Assembly (NCBI GenBank): GCA_017461985.1 | Contig: JAFTSA010000010.1 | Coordinates: forward strand, 35,050 to 99,049 | Direction of reading: 5' to 3' | DNA from: Clostridia bacterium | GTDB taxonomy: Bacteria > Bacillota > Clostridia > Christensenellales > CAG-917 | Length of the DNA stretch: 64,000 bases | Shown here: piece by piece, positions 51,801 to 59,995 of the stretch | Position numbering within the stretch: position 1 is the stretch's first letter | Layout: each line of letters starts with the position of its first letter | The notes under the pieces: generated by a model | Seen by the model: only the letters and a program-made list of their open reading frames with translations | The model's database searches: none | Told to the model about the DNA's origin: nothing | Translations under genes and position numbers: made by a program

Positions 51801-53285
51801 GTGGTTGTTTCGCACATTCCAAAGATAACGCAAAATGTCCGTGCTTGTTGCTCGATATTTTTTTTCTTCATCGATTTCATCGGAATTTGCCAATGTTTCA
51901 GCAAAGAAAGAGTCCGTCAAATCGATAACACCATAAAGTGCGCGATTTCTAGTAACACCTTCGTCCTTAAAAACAAGTCTAAAATCCTTCATATAGAGAG
52001 TGTTTGCATTGTCAAAGACAACAGAAACATATGCTTCTGTGTTGTCGATCGGCAAAGTAAACAACCGCCAATCATCGCTTATATCCAAAGAAACTGTTTT
52101 ATAGCCGTTCACCAATACGCCTATGGTTTTTGATTCAGTTCCTTTGACCCATCCTGTAATGTTCGCTTTTGCTGTATATGTGGTCGGATCCTCATCCATG
52201 TCAAATTCATAATACCACACTCTGCCCGCCAAGGTAGCGGAGTAGCTCATTTTGTACCCTGTTTGAAAAGAAATCGTTCCCGACAAACCATTTTTTTCTT
52301 GGATATTTACGTTCCCTGCATAAATGTCGCCATTGATGAACATCGCACTGTCGTCCAATACCTCATAACTATAATGCAAACGATGGTTGTTATAGTGCAT
52401 TCTTGTTTTGATATCATAAAAGTTGGTTATGTCGAGCATTTTGATCTCGTTGTTTTCGCCAAGCAGAAAAGCATCATAGGTGATGGTGTCTTTTGTAACG
52501 CCATATTCCAAAGTATTAACAACATATGTATTTCCTGTCTTTGTGCAATCTACACGATGTACAGTTGTTTGCCCTCCATTTGCATTGGTAATTGTCGAAT
52601 ATGCGATATATTCGTTTCCCGCTTTACGAAAATGATATTTCACATCTGAATAATGCTGAATATCAAAGCCATTGTTTGTAAGGCTGAATGTTCCAATAAT
52701 GAATAGCTCTTCATTTGCTGAATATTTCACCGTTACCAATCGACCTGAAGAATAACTAAACTCGAACTTTTTATAATCTGCACCGACTTCAGGGCGATAT
52801 GCGATAGATTTAAGCTCACCACTGGATTCATACTCAAATCTGAAAATCTCTTCACCATACTTGTCAAAACTGCTTGTTTGTTTGCCGTCAGAATTAAAAT
52901 ATTCCTTGCTATAATCAGGATATTCAAGCTCAAAACCGGAAGTAATTCTGCGAAGAATACGATGTGAATCATCATTCAATGCATACACGGTTGCACTAGA
53001 TGCTGTTTGATTTGTTGCAGGATTGCATTTAATCATCAAACCATTGCTGTCAAGCAGGGACAAACCTGTGCTCGTTTCAACAATTTTCTTTTGAAGATTG
53101 AATTTGTAGCCGTCTGCAATGTTGAAATAGTTGTTTGTTGCTATTTGTGAGTTGTACACAAGTGCCAACTCAACTGCACTTTTTATGTCACTGAAAGTGA
53201 CAAGGGGCAGAGTGTGTACGTAATCAAAGTACGGCTCCGCTAGTGAAATACTCCCAACGGAGTATTTTTTATTATAGGTGGTCAT
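48816..53285 (-). CDS. Rhs/YD-repeat polymorphic toxin
   Basis: A 1489-residue Rhs protein. Residues 1 to ~550 are an N-terminal region with a jelly-roll-like part ('GTISFQTGYKMSYSATLAGRVWYYEFD'). From about 560 to 1240 run many YD/RHS repeats ('YAYDDNNLSTKLVSETDEFNTVTTY', 'YSYDALGRIVGETDSEAGTSKSYVYDMAGRLVREN'). The core ends 'RYYNPEWCRWISPDTLDYLDSETAHGLNLYAYCGNDPVNFTDPSGH', followed by a ~180-residue Gly/Ala-rich hydrophobic tip that is the putative toxin. No signal peptide is visible, so the export route is unclear. I chose ATG 53285 from GGAGG upstream. The gene is less GC-rich in its first third. Confidence 0.88.
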   Translation of the reverse strand: MTTYNKKYSVGSISLAEPYFDYVHTLPLVTFSDIKSAVELALVYNSQIATNNYFNIADGYKFNLQKKIVETSTGLSLLDSNGLMIKCNPATNQTASSATVYALNDDSHRILRRITSGFELEYPDYSKEYFNSDGKQTSSFDKYGEEIFRFEYESSGELKSIAYRPEVGADYKKFEFSYSSGRLVTVKYSANEELFIIGTFSLTNNGFDIQHYSDVKYHFRKAGNEYIAYSTITNANGGQTTVHRVDCTKTGNTYVVNTLEYGVTKDTITYDAFLLGENNEIKMLDITNFYDIKTRMHYNNHRLHYSYEVLDDSAMFINGDIYAGNVNIQEKNGLSGTISFQTGYKMSYSATLAGRVWYYEFDMDEDPTTYTAKANITGWVKGTESKTIGVLVNGYKTVSLDISDDWRLFTLPIDNTEAYVSVVFDNANTLYMKDFRLVFKDEGVTRNRALYGVIDLTDSFFAETLANSDEIDEEKKYRATSTDILRYLWNVRNNHHTNEFYYNDGRNVLIKSGGLYLYDKDGNGIGFTTGISLKKECAKKNETLCEKYTMLSPPNFLQVERYSEGSVYRATIQYNGYMDVVKETENADGTGNNNVVKTISYNTNHQIVSETVGDITHTYAYDDNNLSTKLVSETDEFNTVTTYTTDPVWGVVTKAVVGTLAEAENTYTNDGADLTVAKFGGGITQNDIGYTNGLVTSMSSGGVSYGFAYSNNDLTSVTKNNMLLKSFSYADDYKTVTATTPTSSSASFVTKKTTDKYGRTTGLYKTTTATEPDLIINKYGIEYTNENDEKHYANNGSAPLYQWTDKTTGATTTIGYEHNRRGGEETVSSADTKLHAQTYLYDDAGRVTAQDFKYGTHDGSDYSNRAYSHIEYETGATGWGVDNRVRAFRYTVNERSPVTSRNYFDNLKRPIKKSNFVEDIVFRKEIGYTKSRVTSVADFVETETTTTATSNTAYSYDALGRIVGETDSEAGTSKSYVYDMAGRLVRENNSALNETYAYEYDSVGNVTSKNTHAYTTASTPGTATATTAFSYDSTHPDRLTSFGGKAITYDQQGCPLTYDGKTYTWTRGKLTKYTISGLTLNPGAMERAIIPPTTAIENWTYTYNGNGQRTQKKYTYIPPSSAIIGDYVSSKTVDYTYDHSGRLVKERTKTVSKNSGTTTSSIVYLYDDSGIIGMVKDGAGYYFHRNIQGDVVGVYNSAGTKVVGFTYDAFGRCTVSGNTTLAQWCKIRYRGYYFDAETGFYWVQTRYYNPEWCRWISPDTLDYLDSETAHGLNLYAYCGNDPVNFTDPSGHLFISFLLISMSVAAAFGGAAAGITAYRSGERGLDLFADVVGGMIFGAAVGATIALGGASGLAATGATIAGFGLSTGAALGISIGATAVAGMARYSLDCVDSKENRWNVGGFFLSGVEGALQGAATFGLAYVGGRAGAFNSQSKLQTNVSNVPLSTNSHVNTYIRLIGDFAKKGFGELSKIVFVSIPAAVVRYIISELL
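49416..49729 (-). repeat. direct repeat of Rhs core end, copy 2
   Basis: The counterpart, inside the intact rhs gene, of the repeat at 47925-48241. Confidence 0.85.
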
Positions 53286-53599
53286 ATTGCCATTCCTCCT
53301 GTTTTTATATAATTTTCTTTGCCGTCGCGCGCTAGCAATTTGACCATACACCACGAAATTGCGAAAAATCAAGATTATGTGCCAAAAACTTTTTGGCATA
53401 AAAACAACGCTCTTCTAGAGCGTTTTTGACTTTTATAAACTTGATCTATTAAATGTGGACTTGAGTGTGTTAATCTGCTTGTTTTGTGGATTTTCACGAA
53501 AAAATAGTTCGTAAAAAAAACTATTTTTCTGCCTTTTTGAGGGGGCTTTTTTGTTGCTTTTTGGCGGAATAATGTTATCATAGATAACAAGAGGTTTTT
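53286..53599. other. intergenic region between rhs and ABC exporter
   Basis: A 314-nt divergent intergenic stretch without a gene. It contains a hairpin AACGCTCT-tct-AGAGCGTT plus T run (53402-53427), which can act as a plus-strand terminator. No ribosome binding site is evident for the exporter gene beyond AAGAGG 10 nt before its ATG. Confidence 0.6.
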
Positions 53600-55384
53600 A
53601 TGATTTTTGGCAAACACATAAACAAATATTACCTGAAATATGGTTGGGCTTTGCTCCTTGGTCTTGTCACACTGGTCATAGTGGACTATTTCCAACTGGA
53701 AGTGCCCGAACTCTATGGCATGGTGATCAACGGCATAAATGACGGTCAAGTGCTGAAAGACGGTGTGATGTATGACTTCAACATCGACTTTTTGTTGGAC
53801 CACGTTTGCCGTCCCCTCCTCATTGTCATAGCGGTTATGGTTGTAGGACGTTTTGCTTGGCGTATGTTCTTCTTTGGCTCCGCAACCCGTATGGAGAAGA
53901 ATTTGCGCGCAACTATGTTTGCTCATGCAAAGACACTCTCTCAATCCTATTATCAAGTGAACAAAGTCGGCGACTTGATGTCACTGTTCACCAACGATAT
54001 CGAGACCATACACGAGTGCTTCGGTTGGGGCGTGCTTATGCTCAGCGACGCGCTCTTCCTTGGCGGACTTGCCATCTATAAGATGGCAGATATGAACTGG
54101 CTCCTTTTGGTGCTATCCCTTGTGCCTATGGCATTTATGCTGGCAATCTCCCTCATCGTGGGCAAGTTTATGACCAAGAGATGGGACGAGCGTCAAGCGG
54201 CTTTCTCTTCTCTTTCAGACTTCTCACAAGAAAGTTTCTCTGGCATCGCAGTCATCAAGGCCTTTGTCAAGGAATTCAAGGAGCTGTGGGCTTTTAGAAA
54301 GTTGAACAAGCACAACGAGGACGCCAACGTGTCTTTCACAAAAGCCTCTATGGCACTGCATATTTTGGTCACTTTGTTCATCGAGTCCGTCATCTGCATC
54401 ATCTTGGGCTACGGCGGTTATCTTGTGTATAAAGGCACTTTCAACGCAGGTCAACTTGTTCAATTCATCGGCTATTTCAACTCTATCGTCTGGCCTGTCA
54501 TGGCAGTGTCACAACTCATCGAGCAACACTCCATGGGCAAGGCATCATTGAAACGTATCAACAAACTGCTTGATGCAGAGCCTGAAGTCAAGGACCGCGA
54601 AGACGTTGAGGACGTCGAGGTGTTGAAGGGTGACATCGAGTTCAAAAACTTGACTTTCACTTACCCTGACGGCGACTATGCTGCCCTCACCGACGTTTCC
54701 TTCAAGATAAACGCAGGTGAAAGCGTTGGCATCATCGGCAAGACGGGTGCTGGCAAAACCACCCTCGTGGACCTTATATTACGCGTGTACAACGTGCCCG
54801 ATGGCACTCTCTTCATTGACGGACACGACGTCAACAAAATCCCCATTGCAAGAGTGCGTGAATACTGCTCATACGTGCCTCAAGACAACTTCCTCTTCAG
54901 CGACACCATTGAAAACAATATTGCTTTCTCTCTTGATGAACTTGACGCCGAAGGCGTCAAACAAAGCGCAATCTATGCAGGTGTGGACGGTGATATCGTT
55001 GAATTCCCTCTTCAATATCAAACAGTCCTTGGTGAAAGAGGCGTCACCGTGTCCGGCGGACAAAAGCAACGTATTTCTATTGCTCGCGCACTGGTGAAGG
55101 ACGCTCCTATCCTCATCCTTGACGACAGCGTGTCCGCAGTTGACACCAACACAGAAAAAACAATACTTTCAAACCTTGAAACCCTCCGCAAAGGAAAGAC
55201 CACAATCCTCATTGCACACCGTGTGTCCACCATCCAAAATATGGACAAAATCGTGTTTGTTGATGACGGCAAGGTCCTTGACGTAGGCTCTCACGAAGAA
55301 CTTTACGACCGTTGCGAAGAATACCGCAAGGCTGTTGAACTCCAACGCCTTGAAGACGAAAGAAAGGAGGAAAACTATGCGTGA
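53600..55384 (+). CDS. ABC exporter half-transporter, degenerate-site subunit
   Basis: A 594-residue type IV ABC exporter with an N-terminal transmembrane domain (six helices, about 15-320) and a C-terminal ATPase domain. Walker A is 'GIIGKTGAGKTTLVDL', the signature 'VTVSGGQKQRISIARAL', and Walker B 'PILILDDSVSAVD', where the catalytic Glu after Walker B is Asp. That Asp is the mark of the non-canonical subunit in heterodimeric exporters such as BmrC/TM287. The partner gene overlaps its 3' end by 8 nt. It probably exports drugs, lipids or peptides. Confidence 0.93.
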   Translation: MIFGKHINKYYLKYGWALLLGLVTLVIVDYFQLEVPELYGMVINGINDGQVLKDGVMYDFNIDFLLDHVCRPLLIVIAVMVVGRFAWRMFFFGSATRMEKNLRATMFAHAKTLSQSYYQVNKVGDLMSLFTNDIETIHECFGWGVLMLSDALFLGGLAIYKMADMNWLLLVLSLVPMAFMLAISLIVGKFMTKRWDERQAAFSSLSDFSQESFSGIAVIKAFVKEFKELWAFRKLNKHNEDANVSFTKASMALHILVTLFIESVICIILGYGGYLVYKGTFNAGQLVQFIGYFNSIVWPVMAVSQLIEQHSMGKASLKRINKLLDAEPEVKDREDVEDVEVLKGDIEFKNLTFTYPDGDYAALTDVSFKINAGESVGIIGKTGAGKTTLVDLILRVYNVPDGTLFIDGHDVNKIPIARVREYCSYVPQDNFLFSDTIENNIAFSLDELDAEGVKQSAIYAGVDGDIVEFPLQYQTVLGERGVTVSGGQKQRISIARALVKDAPILILDDSVSAVDTNTEKTILSNLETLRKGKTTILIAHRVSTIQNMDKIVFVDDGKVLDVGSHEELYDRCEEYRKAVELQRLEDERKEENYA

Positions 55385-57272
55385 GTATTATCCCTTGCTG
55401 GTTGTAGGCGCAATCATCGGCACTATCTCTGCTATCCTCATTTTGGCTTTCGTTCTTGTCAAAGACAAAAAAGAGGCAATGGGCTTTGACCGCAAAATAA
55501 AGGATAGCGAACTTATCCGCCGTCTTGCCGTCTACGTCAAACCCTATTGGAAAAACTTTATCTTGATAGGATTTTTGATGCTTGTTTCAATAGCATACTC
55601 AATCCTCTCCCCCCTCATCGTTTCACACATTGAGGAGTTGGTTGTTGGGGACTTTGAGCTGAAATCCCTCTTTATTGCCGTTGGCGTGTATGCAGGGGTG
55701 CTCCTCGTGTCGTTGACTTGTCAATATTTTCAATCAATTCTTCTTCAAAAGACAGGTCAAAAGATTGTTTCTTCACTTCGTGAAGACCTCTTCCGCCACA
55801 TAGAGTCACTGTCCCATGCGCAACTCCACGCAATCCCCGTGGGCAAACTTGTCACCCGTGTCACCAACGACACCAACGCAATCTCAATCACCTTCACCAG
55901 CGTCCTCGTCAACTTGGTGCAAAATATGGTGGTCATCGTGGGCGTGCTCATTGCAATGTTCTGCATCAACTATATGCTCACCCTTATGGTGCTGTGCTTC
56001 GTGCCTTTCATCGTGCTCTTCACGGTTCTTTTCCGCAAGTTCTCACGCAAGGCATATAGACGTGTCAAGGACGGCACAACCGACATCAACACCTATCTCA
56101 GCGAGCACCTTTCTGGCATGAAGATCATCCAAATCTTCTCAAAAGAACAAAAGAAGATGGATGAGTTCAACCAAAAAAACAACAAACTCTACAGGGCGCA
56201 AAACGAGCAAATCTTCGTTTTTGGTGTCTTCCGCCCCATCGTCTACTTGCTCTATATCGCATCTGTCCTCTGCCTGCTCTATCTCGGTGGCAAGGGCTAT
56301 ATTGACGGCGGTGAATTCTTGGGACAAGCCATCACCAGTGGCACTGTCGTTGCATTTTATATGTACATTTCCAAGTTCTTCAACCCCATACAAACCCTTG
56401 CAGAACAATTCCACAGACTGCAAGCATCAATGGCATCTGCCGAAAAGATTTTCTCAATCTTTGATATGCAACCCGACGTGGTTGACTGTGAAGACGCCAT
56501 CGAACTTGACGAAGTCAAAGGTGAAATTGAGTTCAAAAACGTTTGGTTCAGCTACGTCCCCGATCAATGGGTGCTGAAAGACGTTTCCTTCAAGATTGAA
56601 GCTGGTCAAACTGTGGCATTTGTGGGCGCAACAGGCAGTGGCAAAACCACAATCCTTTCACTGCTCTGCAGAAACTACGATATCCAAAAGGGTGAAATCC
56701 TCCTTGACGGCATCAACATCAACCGCATCAAGATTTCATCTCTTAGAAAGCACTTCGGTCAAATGCTTCAAGACGTGTTCCTCTTTGCAGGCACAATAAG
56801 GAGCAATATCGTCCTCCGCGATGAAGAATTCACCGATGAGGAAATTATGGAGACTTGCACCTACGTCAACGCAGACAAACTCATCAACAAGCTGACCCAC
56901 GGCCTTGATGAAGAAGTCCGCGAAAGAGGCAACAACTTCTCCGCAGGTCAACGCCAACTCATATCCTTTGCTCGCACAATGATCCGCAAGCCCGAGGTTA
57001 TGATCCTTGACGAAGCCACCGCCAACATTGACACCGAAACTGAAAAGCTGATCCAAGACTCTCTTGAAAAGATGATGTCTGTTGGCACTATGCTCATCGT
57101 GGCACACCGCCTCTCAACCATCCAACACGCAGACAACATTATCGTCCTTGGTGACGGCGAAATCTTGGAGCAAGGCACCCACAATGAACTGTTGAAAAAG
57201 AAAGGCAAATATCACGGCCTTTATATGCTTCAATATGAAAAACAACGCCTTGAAAGTGGTGAAATGAACTGA
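55377..57272 (+). CDS. ABC exporter half-transporter, canonical-site subunit
   Basis: A 631-residue partner of the previous gene. An extra N-terminal transmembrane helix (about 5-28) precedes the six-helix domain. Walker A is 'AFVGATGSGKTTILSLL', the signature 'NNFSAGQRQLISFARTM' (FSAGQ instead of LSGGQ), and Walker B 'PEVMILDEATANIDTET' with the catalytic Glu present. Together the two form one heterodimer with one active and one degenerate ATP site. I chose ATG 55377 because AAAGGAGG stands before it, within the end of the upstream gene. Confidence 0.94.
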   Translation: MREYYPLLVVGAIIGTISAILILAFVLVKDKKEAMGFDRKIKDSELIRRLAVYVKPYWKNFILIGFLMLVSIAYSILSPLIVSHIEELVVGDFELKSLFIAVGVYAGVLLVSLTCQYFQSILLQKTGQKIVSSLREDLFRHIESLSHAQLHAIPVGKLVTRVTNDTNAISITFTSVLVNLVQNMVVIVGVLIAMFCINYMLTLMVLCFVPFIVLFTVLFRKFSRKAYRRVKDGTTDINTYLSEHLSGMKIIQIFSKEQKKMDEFNQKNNKLYRAQNEQIFVFGVFRPIVYLLYIASVLCLLYLGGKGYIDGGEFLGQAITSGTVVAFYMYISKFFNPIQTLAEQFHRLQASMASAEKIFSIFDMQPDVVDCEDAIELDEVKGEIEFKNVWFSYVPDQWVLKDVSFKIEAGQTVAFVGATGSGKTTILSLLCRNYDIQKGEILLDGININRIKISSLRKHFGQMLQDVFLFAGTIRSNIVLRDEEFTDEEIMETCTYVNADKLINKLTHGLDEEVRERGNNFSAGQRQLISFARTMIRKPEVMILDEATANIDTETEKLIQDSLEKMMSVGTMLIVAHRLSTIQHADNIIVLGDGEILEQGTHNELLKKKGKYHGLYMLQYEKQRLESGEMN

Positions 57273-57278
57273 TAAACT

Positions 57279-57306
57279 TGGGGTTTGGTTGACAAACCCC
57301 TTTTTT
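57279..57306 (+). terminator. terminator after the ABC exporter
   Basis: The stem GGGGTTTG-gttga-CAAACCCC is followed by TTTTTT. Confidence 0.9.
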
Positions 57307-57492
57307 GTCCTCTTGAAAACCAGTGCGAAAACAGGGTGTTTCCATCCTCGTTCCTGTCAAAAATCAGTCTGTGCTTTTGGGTGTCAACTGCCCTAAAACA
57401 ACCAAAAAAAGAAGGCACAAACAAGCCCATTATCGGTCTTAATTCGACCTTCAAAACCGCCTAAAATCCTGCTAAAATCAAAGGTTAAAATT

Positions 57493-57936
57493 ATGGAAAA
57501 ACAATATCTCTACTATGGTGCGGAACACCACCTTAAAGTGAAAAACCACCTCTACAAAGGTGTCACAAACATACACGAACTTTACGACGTCCTCACAAAA
57601 TGTTGGACGAGAGAAACCTGCACAGAGCGTCTTCGTCACGTCTGGAGTGAACAAAACAAAACTTGCGGTCAATGCTCTATCACCGCATTTTTGGTGCAAG
57701 ACCTTTTTGGCGGTGAGATATATGAAATCCCTCTTGACAACGGCGGAGTGCACTGCTACAACCTTGTGGACGGAGTGGCGGTTGACCTTGCCAGTGAGCA
57801 ATTTGGAGACAAAGCGAAAGACCTCGTCTACGACAACAAAAATCTGCAAGACAGAGCCATGCGTATGTTAGAGCCCGAAAAGGCGGAAAGATATGCAAAT
57901 CTCCTCAAAAACCTCACCGCAGTCACCGAGGGCTAA
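57493..57936 (+). CDS. YunG-like small protein
   Basis: A 147-residue cytoplasmic protein. 'TCGQCSITAFLVQDLFGGEIYEIPLDNGGVHCYNLVDGVAVDLASEQF' has the Cys...His...Asp order and spacing seen in the YunG family of Firmicutes, which resembles papain-like or transglutaminase-like folds. No activity has been established to my knowledge. The ribosome binding site AAAGG lies 8 nt before the ATG. Monocistronic. Confidence 0.75.
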   Translation: MEKQYLYYGAEHHLKVKNHLYKGVTNIHELYDVLTKCWTRETCTERLRHVWSEQNKTCGQCSITAFLVQDLFGGEIYEIPLDNGGVHCYNLVDGVAVDLASEQFGDKAKDLVYDNKNLQDRAMRMLEPEKAERYANLLKNLTAVTEG

Positions 57937-58173
57937 CCCGCTCAACTTTCAACCAAAATTGAAAAATCCCTTGTGAAGCCCTAATATCAATGTAATATAC
58001 AATAAATTAAAGCACTCGGCGAGTGCTTTTTCTTTTTTCAAAAATCTTTCCCCTTCCCCTACAAAACTTGCAAAAAACGCTTTTTTGCCTTTGATTTTTT
58101 AGGGTTTTTGCTGCCCACCGAAAATTTTTCGGTTTTCGCCGTAAAATGCCGTAAAAATTTCTTAAATTCTCTA

Positions 58174-58202
58174 TTTACAAGCGCACACGTGCGTGCTAGA
58201 AT
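58174..58202 (+). promoter_or_regulatory. promoter of the Lrp/transhydrogenase genes
   Basis: TTTACA (58174-58179) and TAGAAT (58197-58202) are 17 nt apart. The spacer AGCGCACACGTGCGTGC is an imperfect palindrome around CACGTG and could be the Lrp operator. Transcription would start near 58209, giving a very short leader. Confidence 0.65.
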
Positions 58203-58223
58203 ATTCTTGTGGGGGATAATATT

Positions 58224-58664
58224 TTGGACAATATTGATCTTAAAATTCTGCGCTGTTTGACAAATAATGCTCGTATGAGCGCCAGCGAAGTGGCAGGCAA
58301 AGTGAAACTGTCCACCTCCGCAGTCATTGAACGCATCAAAAAACTTGAACAAAGCGGTACTATCCTTGGCTACACCACCGTCCTAGACTCCGGCAAACTG
58401 GGCAAGGACGTCACCGCAATTATGTCTATCGTGGTCGACCACCCCAAATACAACGACGGGCTTATTGCCGCCGTCAATGCAAATCCGCACATCACGGAAT
58501 GCTTGTATATCGCGGGCGAGGTCGATTTTTTCATTAAGGTGGTCACTGACAACACCAAAACTCTTGAAACCGTCCTCAATGAGTTGAAGTCAATCCCCGG
58601 CGTGTCAAAAACAAAAACAAATATCGTGCTCAACTCCCCCAAAATGAGCACCCCTCAAATCTAA
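58224..58664 (+). CDS. Lrp/AsnC family transcriptional regulator
   Basis: A 146-residue regulator with an N-terminal winged helix ('DNIDLKILRCLTNNARMSASEVAGKVKLSTSAVIERIKKLEQSGTILGYTTVL') and a C-terminal RAM ligand-binding domain ('VTAIMSIVVDHPKYNDGLIAAVNANPHITECLYIAGEVDFFIKVVT'). I prefer the TTG at 58224 because GGGGGA stands before it and the predicted transcript starts around 58209; a GTG at 58209 would be leaderless. It directly precedes the transhydrogenase genes and probably senses an amino acid and controls them. Confidence 0.9.
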   Translation: MDNIDLKILRCLTNNARMSASEVAGKVKLSTSAVIERIKKLEQSGTILGYTTVLDSGKLGKDVTAIMSIVVDHPKYNDGLIAAVNANPHITECLYIAGEVDFFIKVVTDNTKTLETVLNELKSIPGVSKTKTNIVLNSPKMSTPQI

Positions 58665-58700
58665 AAATAATAACGGGCAATGCCCGATAAGGAGAAATTT

Positions 58701-59870
58701 ATGATAGTTGGTATCCCCAAAGAAATCATGCACGACGAAGCTCGTGTCGCAGCAATCCCTGAAACCGTAAAGAAAATGGTTGCAGACGGTCACACCGTGC
58801 TCTTTGAAGCAGGCGCAGGTCTTGGCTCATTCTATGCAGACGCAGATTACGCCGCAGCAGGCGCAACTCTCGTTGCAGACCCCGAGGAAATCTTTGCAAA
58901 AGCAGACGTCATCCTCAAGGTCAAAGAACCTCTCTTCAACGAAGCAAAGGGCAAACACGAAATTGACATGATGCACAGTGGTCAATATCTCATCACCTTC
59001 ATCCACCCCGCATCACCCGTCAACCACACAATGGTCAAAAACATGGCTGCAAAAGGCGTCATCGGCCTCACCCTCGACGGCGTGCCTCGTATCTCCCGTG
59101 CACAATCAATGGATGCTCTGTCATCAATGAGCACCTGTGCAGGCTACAAGGGCATCTTGATGGGCGCAAACGACATCTCCAAATTTATGCCCCTCATCGG
59201 CACAGCAGTTGGTGTCATCCGTCCCAGCAACGTCCTGGTCATCGGAACCGGTGTTGCAGGCCTCAGAGCAGTTGCAACAGCAAAATCACTGGGCGCAGTG
59301 GTCTACTCCGCAGACATCCGTCCCAGCGCAAACGAACAAGCAATGTCACTTGGCGCAAAGATCGTCCCCACTGGTGTGCCTGAAGAAATCGCAGTGCGCA
59401 GAGTCGGCATCGTTGAATATGCAAAGAAACTCCCCGATGAATGGCTTGCAAAAGAAAGAGAAGCACTCAAGGACGCAGTGAAGAATGCAGACATCGTCTT
59501 CTGCTCCGCACTCCTCCAAGGACAACTTGCACCCAACCTCCTCACCGATGAAATGGTTGCATCAATGAAGCCCGGCAGTGCAATCATCGACATCTCAATC
59601 GACCAAGGTGGCAACTGCGAAATCACATCACCCGGCATCCGTGACATCAAGCACGGCGTCATCATCGAAGGCATCAAGAACATCCCCGGCCAACTTCCCA
59701 CAAGCTCAACTTGGATGTTTGCACACAACATTTTCAACCTTCTCCACTTCCTTGCAAAGGACGGCAATATGGCACTTGACTTCAACGACGAAATCGTCAA
59801 GGGCATCCTCGTCACACACAATGGCGAAATCGTCCACGCAGGCGCAAGAGAAGCAATGGGTCTCAACTAA
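58701..59870 (+). CDS. pntA: NAD(P) transhydrogenase subunit alpha part 1 (domain I)
   Basis: A 389-residue NAD(H)-binding domain I of proton-translocating transhydrogenase. 'GIPKEIMHDEARVAAIPETVKKM' is the shared alanine dehydrogenase/PntA start. 'GVPRISRAQSMDALSSMSTCAGYKG' contains the RQD loop that contacts NADH, which separates PntA from alanine dehydrogenase. The Rossmann segment is 'VLVIGTGVAGLRAVATAKSLGAVVYSADIRP'. It has no transmembrane segments: domain IIa is absent here and is found instead fused to the next protein. AAGGAG precedes ATG 58701. It follows the Lrp gene by 36 nt. Confidence 0.93.
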   Translation: MIVGIPKEIMHDEARVAAIPETVKKMVADGHTVLFEAGAGLGSFYADADYAAAGATLVADPEEIFAKADVILKVKEPLFNEAKGKHEIDMMHSGQYLITFIHPASPVNHTMVKNMAAKGVIGLTLDGVPRISRAQSMDALSSMSTCAGYKGILMGANDISKFMPLIGTAVGVIRPSNVLVIGTGVAGLRAVATAKSLGAVVYSADIRPSANEQAMSLGAKIVPTGVPEEIAVRRVGIVEYAKKLPDEWLAKEREALKDAVKNADIVFCSALLQGQLAPNLLTDEMVASMKPGSAIIDISIDQGGNCEITSPGIRDIKHGVIIEGIKNIPGQLPTSSTWMFAHNIFNLLHFLAKDGNMALDFNDEIVKGILVTHNGEIVHAGAREAMGLN

Positions 59871-59877
59871 TCGTTTT

Positions 59878-59960
59878 AGCCCCTGCCCTCGTGGCAGGGG
59901 CACTTTTAACAAAAAACATAGTTTATCTCGTCGGTTTTTAGAGATAAACTGCTCTTTTTT
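59878..59960 (+). terminator. two tandem hairpins between pntA and pntB
   Basis: GCCCCTGCC-ctcgt-GGCAGGGGC (59879-59901) is followed by ACTTTT. Then AGTTTATCTC/GAGATAAACT (59920-59951) is followed by GCTCTTTTTT. Both look like rho-independent terminators or processing barriers within the operon. Confidence 0.75.
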
Positions 59961-59995
59961 ATAAAACAACCAAATAAATCAAAAAGGAATTTATT

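Noticed and set aside
53375..53956. 193-codon minus-strand ORF
   Set aside because: It lies mostly antisense to the well-supported ABC exporter gene and resembles no protein.
58701..59870. alanine dehydrogenase
   Set aside because: The RQD-loop sequence GVPRISRAQSMDALSSM and the following pntB gene identify transhydrogenase domain I.
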